Of a stretch of 28,485 nucleotides of DNA, positions 26,463 through 28,485 are shown in pieces; within the stretch, counting starts at the first letter, position 1; every line of letters starts with the position of its first letter. Source of the DNA: JBHJGU01 sp050331475 (GTDB taxonomy: Bacteria; Pseudomonadota; Alphaproteobacteria; Caulobacterales; Maricaulaceae); assembly GCA_050331475.1 (NCBI GenBank), contig JBHJGU010000116.1:1-28485 (forward strand), written 5' to 3'. The notes under the pieces were generated by a model. The model did not search any database. It had not been told where the DNA came from and saw only the letters and a list, made by a program, of their open reading frames with translations. The translations under genes and the position numbers were made by a program.

Positions 26463-27862
26463 ATCTGCATGGTCCAACCCTCAACCCCCATCGCAGCCTG
26501 ACGGACGGCTTCGGTGAGGGTCGGGTGAGCGTGGCAGGTGCGCGCAATGTCCTCCGAGGAGGCTTTAAACGCCATGGCGAGGGCGGCTTCGGCGATCATT
26601 TCGCCCACCCCGGCGCCAATCATATGCACGCCCAACACCTCGTCGGTCTCCGCGTCCGCGAGGATTTTTACAAACCCGGTGGTGTCATGGTTTGTCCGCG
26701 CGCGGGAATTCGCGGTGAACGGAAATTTTCCAACCTTATAGGCGCGACCCTGATCTTTCAGCTGTTCTTCGGTCTCCCCGACCGTGGCGACTTCCGGATG
26801 GGTGTAAACCACGCCGGGCACCAAGCGATAATCCACATGCCCGGGCAAACCGGCGATGATTTCGGCAACGGCGGCGCCGTCTTCTTCGGCCTTGTGCGCC
26901 AGCATGGGACCGTGAATGCAGTCGCCGATGGCGTAAACGCCCTGAGCGCTCGTCGCGAAATTGTTGGTCTGGATAAAGCCGCGTTGATCGGTCTCCACCC
27001 CAACCGTCTCCAAGCCCAGGCCGTGGGTGAACGGACGCCGGCCAATGGAGACGAGCACCACATCGGCCTCCAACGTCTCCGCCTCCCCGCCTTGCGCCGG
27101 CTCCACGGTCAGGCGCACCGTGTCCTGATCGCGCGTCGCGCCGGTGACTTTGGTTCCGAGCCGGAATTCCAAGCCCTGTTTCTTAAGGATCTTTTGGAAC
27201 TGCTTGGACACTTCCCCGTCCATGCCCGGGGTGATCCGATCGAGAAACTCCACCACCGTGACCTTCGCGCCAAGCCGGCTCCAGACCGAGCCCATCTCCA
27301 ACCCGATATAGCCGCCGCCGACAACAATCATGCGCTCGGGCACGGTTTTCAAAGCCAGAGCTCCGGTGGAGGACACGATACGCGTCTCGTCAATGTCGAC
27401 GCCAGGCAGCGGCGTCACCTCGGACCCCGTGGCGATGACGATGTTTTTGGCGCTTACTGTTTGCTCGCCGCCGTCGATTAAATCCACGCTCACCTGACCA
27501 GGTCCGGTGATGCGCCCGGCGCCGCGAATATAATCGACCTTATTCTTCTTGAATAAGAACTCGACGCCTTGGGTTAGCCCATCCACAGCGTCGGATTTTT
27601 GGCCCATCATTTTTTCCAGATCGACGCGAACATCGGAGATGATCACGCCGAGACCTTCGAATTCGGTTTTCGCCGCATGATACGCTTCAGACGCGTGCAA
27701 CAGCGCTTTCGATGGAATGCAGCCCACATTCAAGCACGTGCCGCCCCGCTTGCCGCGCTTTTCAACACACGCGACCTTGAGCCCCAATTGGCCGCACCGG
27801 ATCGCGCAGTTATAGCCGCCCGGACCGCCGCCGATAATCACCACATCATAGTTCGCCGACAC
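26459..27862 (-). CDS. lpdA: dihydrolipoyl dehydrogenase (E3)
   Basis: A 467-residue FAD enzyme that reoxidises dihydrolipoamide in the 2-oxoglutarate or pyruvate dehydrogenase complexes. The N-terminal FAD fold reads VVIIGGGPGGYNCA, the redox-active disulfide is Cys43-Cys48 (GGTCLNVGCIPSK), and the NAD fold is VVGGGYIGLEMGSVW. The C-terminal catalytic pair is His446 and Glu451 (HAHPTLTEAV). GTG 27862 is chosen because GAGGGGG precedes it and SANYDVVIIGGG follows at once; the frame is open nine codons further upstream. No E1 or E2 gene lies downstream, and a small membrane protein gene overlaps its end, so it is the distal gene of a split operon or stands alone. Confidence 0.97.
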   Translation of the reverse strand: MSANYDVVIIGGGPGGYNCAIRCGQLGLKVACVEKRGKRGGTCLNVGCIPSKALLHASEAYHAAKTEFEGLGVIISDVRVDLEKMMGQKSDAVDGLTQGVEFLFKKNKVDYIRGAGRITGPGQVSVDLIDGGEQTVSAKNIVIATGSEVTPLPGVDIDETRIVSSTGALALKTVPERMIVVGGGYIGLEMGSVWSRLGAKVTVVEFLDRITPGMDGEVSKQFQKILKKQGLEFRLGTKVTGATRDQDTVRLTVEPAQGGEAETLEADVVLVSIGRRPFTHGLGLETVGVETDQRGFIQTNNFATSAQGVYAIGDCIHGPMLAHKAEEDGAAVAEIIAGLPGHVDYRLVPGVVYTHPEVATVGETEEQLKDQGRAYKVGKFPFTANSRARTNHDTTGFVKILADAETDEVLGVHMIGAGVGEMIAEAALAMAFKASSEDIARTCHAHPTLTEAVRQAAMGVEGWTMQM

Positions 27863-28056
27863 GCGCGCGCCCCCTCTGATCTGTCGCATTGCCCTAAGGG
27901 CTTAGTCCGAACCGAGCCGCGGCGCCAGGGGCGAGGCGCGCCCGCGATCGTTAAGTTTTTCCCTATAAATTTCCGCATTGATTTTGTTCTTTCCTTGGCG
28001 CGACTAGCCGATACAGTCATCAGCAGCTGTTTAGACACGTGGAAAGGGACGCGCCG
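27863..28056. promoter_or_regulatory. divergent gap between lpdA and the TonB-like gene
   Basis: This 194-base divergent gap must contain promoters for lpdA (-) and the TonB-like gene (+). The stretch 27950-28020 is AT-rich (TTAAGTTTTTCCCTATAAAT and following), but no -35/-10 pair stands out. AAAGGGA at 28043-28049 is the ribosome binding site of the + gene. Confidence 0.4.
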
Positions 28057-28407
28057 ATGCCGACCTTTTATCGTTGGCTTGTTGTTACGCCGATCGCGCT
28101 GCTGATCACCGGGTTTCTGGCGCTGACCATGATCGTGCTGATCCAGTCGTCCCAGTTTGAGGCGCCGGCCCCGACACTCCGCGCGACCTTGTCGCCGAAA
28201 CTGGGGCCGAACCCCGACCGGCAAGTCCGACCGGATCCCGAAAAACGCCTAACGGAAGTCGCGCTGTTAGAAACGGTCGTGAGCCCGCCGCCGCGCCTGC
28301 CTGCGCCGTCACGCGCCGCCGCCCCGCCCCCGCCAACCGCAACGCCCGTAACGTTTAGAGCGTTTTTCGACCGGAATGAATCGCGAGGGGATTCCCACGG
28401 TCTATGA
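28057..28407 (+). pseudogene. TonB-like membrane anchor, probably truncated
   Basis: A 116-residue ORF with a short cytoplasmic start, one membrane helix (about 9-32, RWLVVTPIALLITGFLALTM) and a Pro/Ala-rich periplasmic stretch (PPPRLPAPSRAAAPPPP). This layout fits the N-terminal half of a TonB-type energy transducer. The expected C-terminal domain of about 80 residues is missing. The last 16 residues (from RAFFDRNESRG) are encoded by sequence starting TTTAGAGCG, which looks like a repeat or mobile-element edge, so I judge the gene to be cut short. ATG 28057 is preferred over GTG 28039 because of the AAAGGGA site between them. It could instead be an intact small membrane protein. Confidence 0.5.
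28354..28403. repeat. repeat-like sequence at the end of the TonB-like ORF
   Basis: The sequence opens TTTAGAGCGTTTTTCGACCG, sharing the AGAGCGTTTT start with the repeat at 11420-11480. It contains short inverted pairs: GACCG/CGGTC (28369-28373 with 28397-28401) and GAATC/GATTC (about 28378-28382 with 28390-28394). It may be an intergenic repeat or the left end of an insertion sequence. The window ends before this can be resolved. Confidence 0.4.
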
Positions 28408-28485
28408 TTTCTGATTCAGAATCCGTGCTGGTGAAGGAGGCTGGCATGGATGGGACAACCACTCTCGATGGATTTGCGTTCGCGG
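28404..28485 (+). CDS. 5' end of an ORF running off the window
   Basis: From ATG 28404 the frame stays open to the window end (27 codons, beginning MISDSESVLVKEAGMDG). The ATG overlaps the stop of the TonB-like ORF as ATGA. A second in-frame ATG at 28446 has a better ribosome binding site (AAGGAGG about 7 bases before) and is the likelier true start. I do not recognise the protein; a transposase of an inserted element is one guess, given the repeat-like sequence just before it. Confidence 0.3.
   Translation, partial: MISDSESVLVKEAGMDGTTTLDGFAFA

Noticed and set aside
26525..27481. 318-codon open frame on the + strand
   Set aside because: It is antisense to lpdA, which has all expected motifs.

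Overview
The window is GC-rich, compact chromosomal DNA from an alphaproteobacterium. Gene order and protein character suggest the Caulobacterales/Maricaulales/Parvularculales side of the class: GNAT-obgE-proB-nadD-rsfS-rlmH-envC-ctpA-yibQ-rppH, atpHAGDC without the Fo genes, and priA / fsa-DUF484-xerC. The genus cannot be fixed from the sequence. Nearly all of it is housekeeping core genome. I found no rRNA, tRNA, CRISPR array, phage module or defence island.

Left block (44-11136, + strand): a long, tightly packed run of genes with stop/start overlaps, likely one or a few operons. It runs from a GNAT acetyltransferase through obgE (ribosome assembly GTPase), proB (proline), nadD (NAD), egtD (histidine trimethylation), rsfS and rlmH (ribosome silencing and 23S rRNA methylation), an EnvC-like divisome activator, the S41 protease CtpA, a YibQ-like divergent deacetylase and rppH (mRNA 5'-end processing). 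A separate lipase-like gene follows. proA, often found next to proB, is absent, and egtD interrupts the usual nadD-rsfS pair.

Middle block (11250-17945, - strand): the F1 ATP synthase operon atpH-atpA-atpG-[lipoprotein]-atpD-[small ORF]-atpC. Two non-ATPase genes are embedded in it with operon-like spacing. A broken VOC-family gene follows atpC. It carries a one-base frameshift and a palindromic intergenic-type repeat that supplies a stop codon. An intact VOC gene sits divergently upstream of the operon.

Right block (18279-28485): VOC gene; priA (-), with one of its two zinc sites largely lost; divergent fsa-DUF484-xerC (+), in which XerC lacks the first catalytic arginine; a large hybrid histidine kinase with two PAS domains; then lpdA and a small CBU_0592-like membrane protein (-). 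At the right edge a TonB-like membrane-anchor ORF runs into a repeat-like sequence and stops, overlapping the start of another ORF that leaves the window.

No complete new system is evident. The observations most worth following are the XerC Arg-to-Leu change, the two extra genes inside the ATP synthase operon, the repeat-disrupted VOC gene, and the truncated TonB-like gene.
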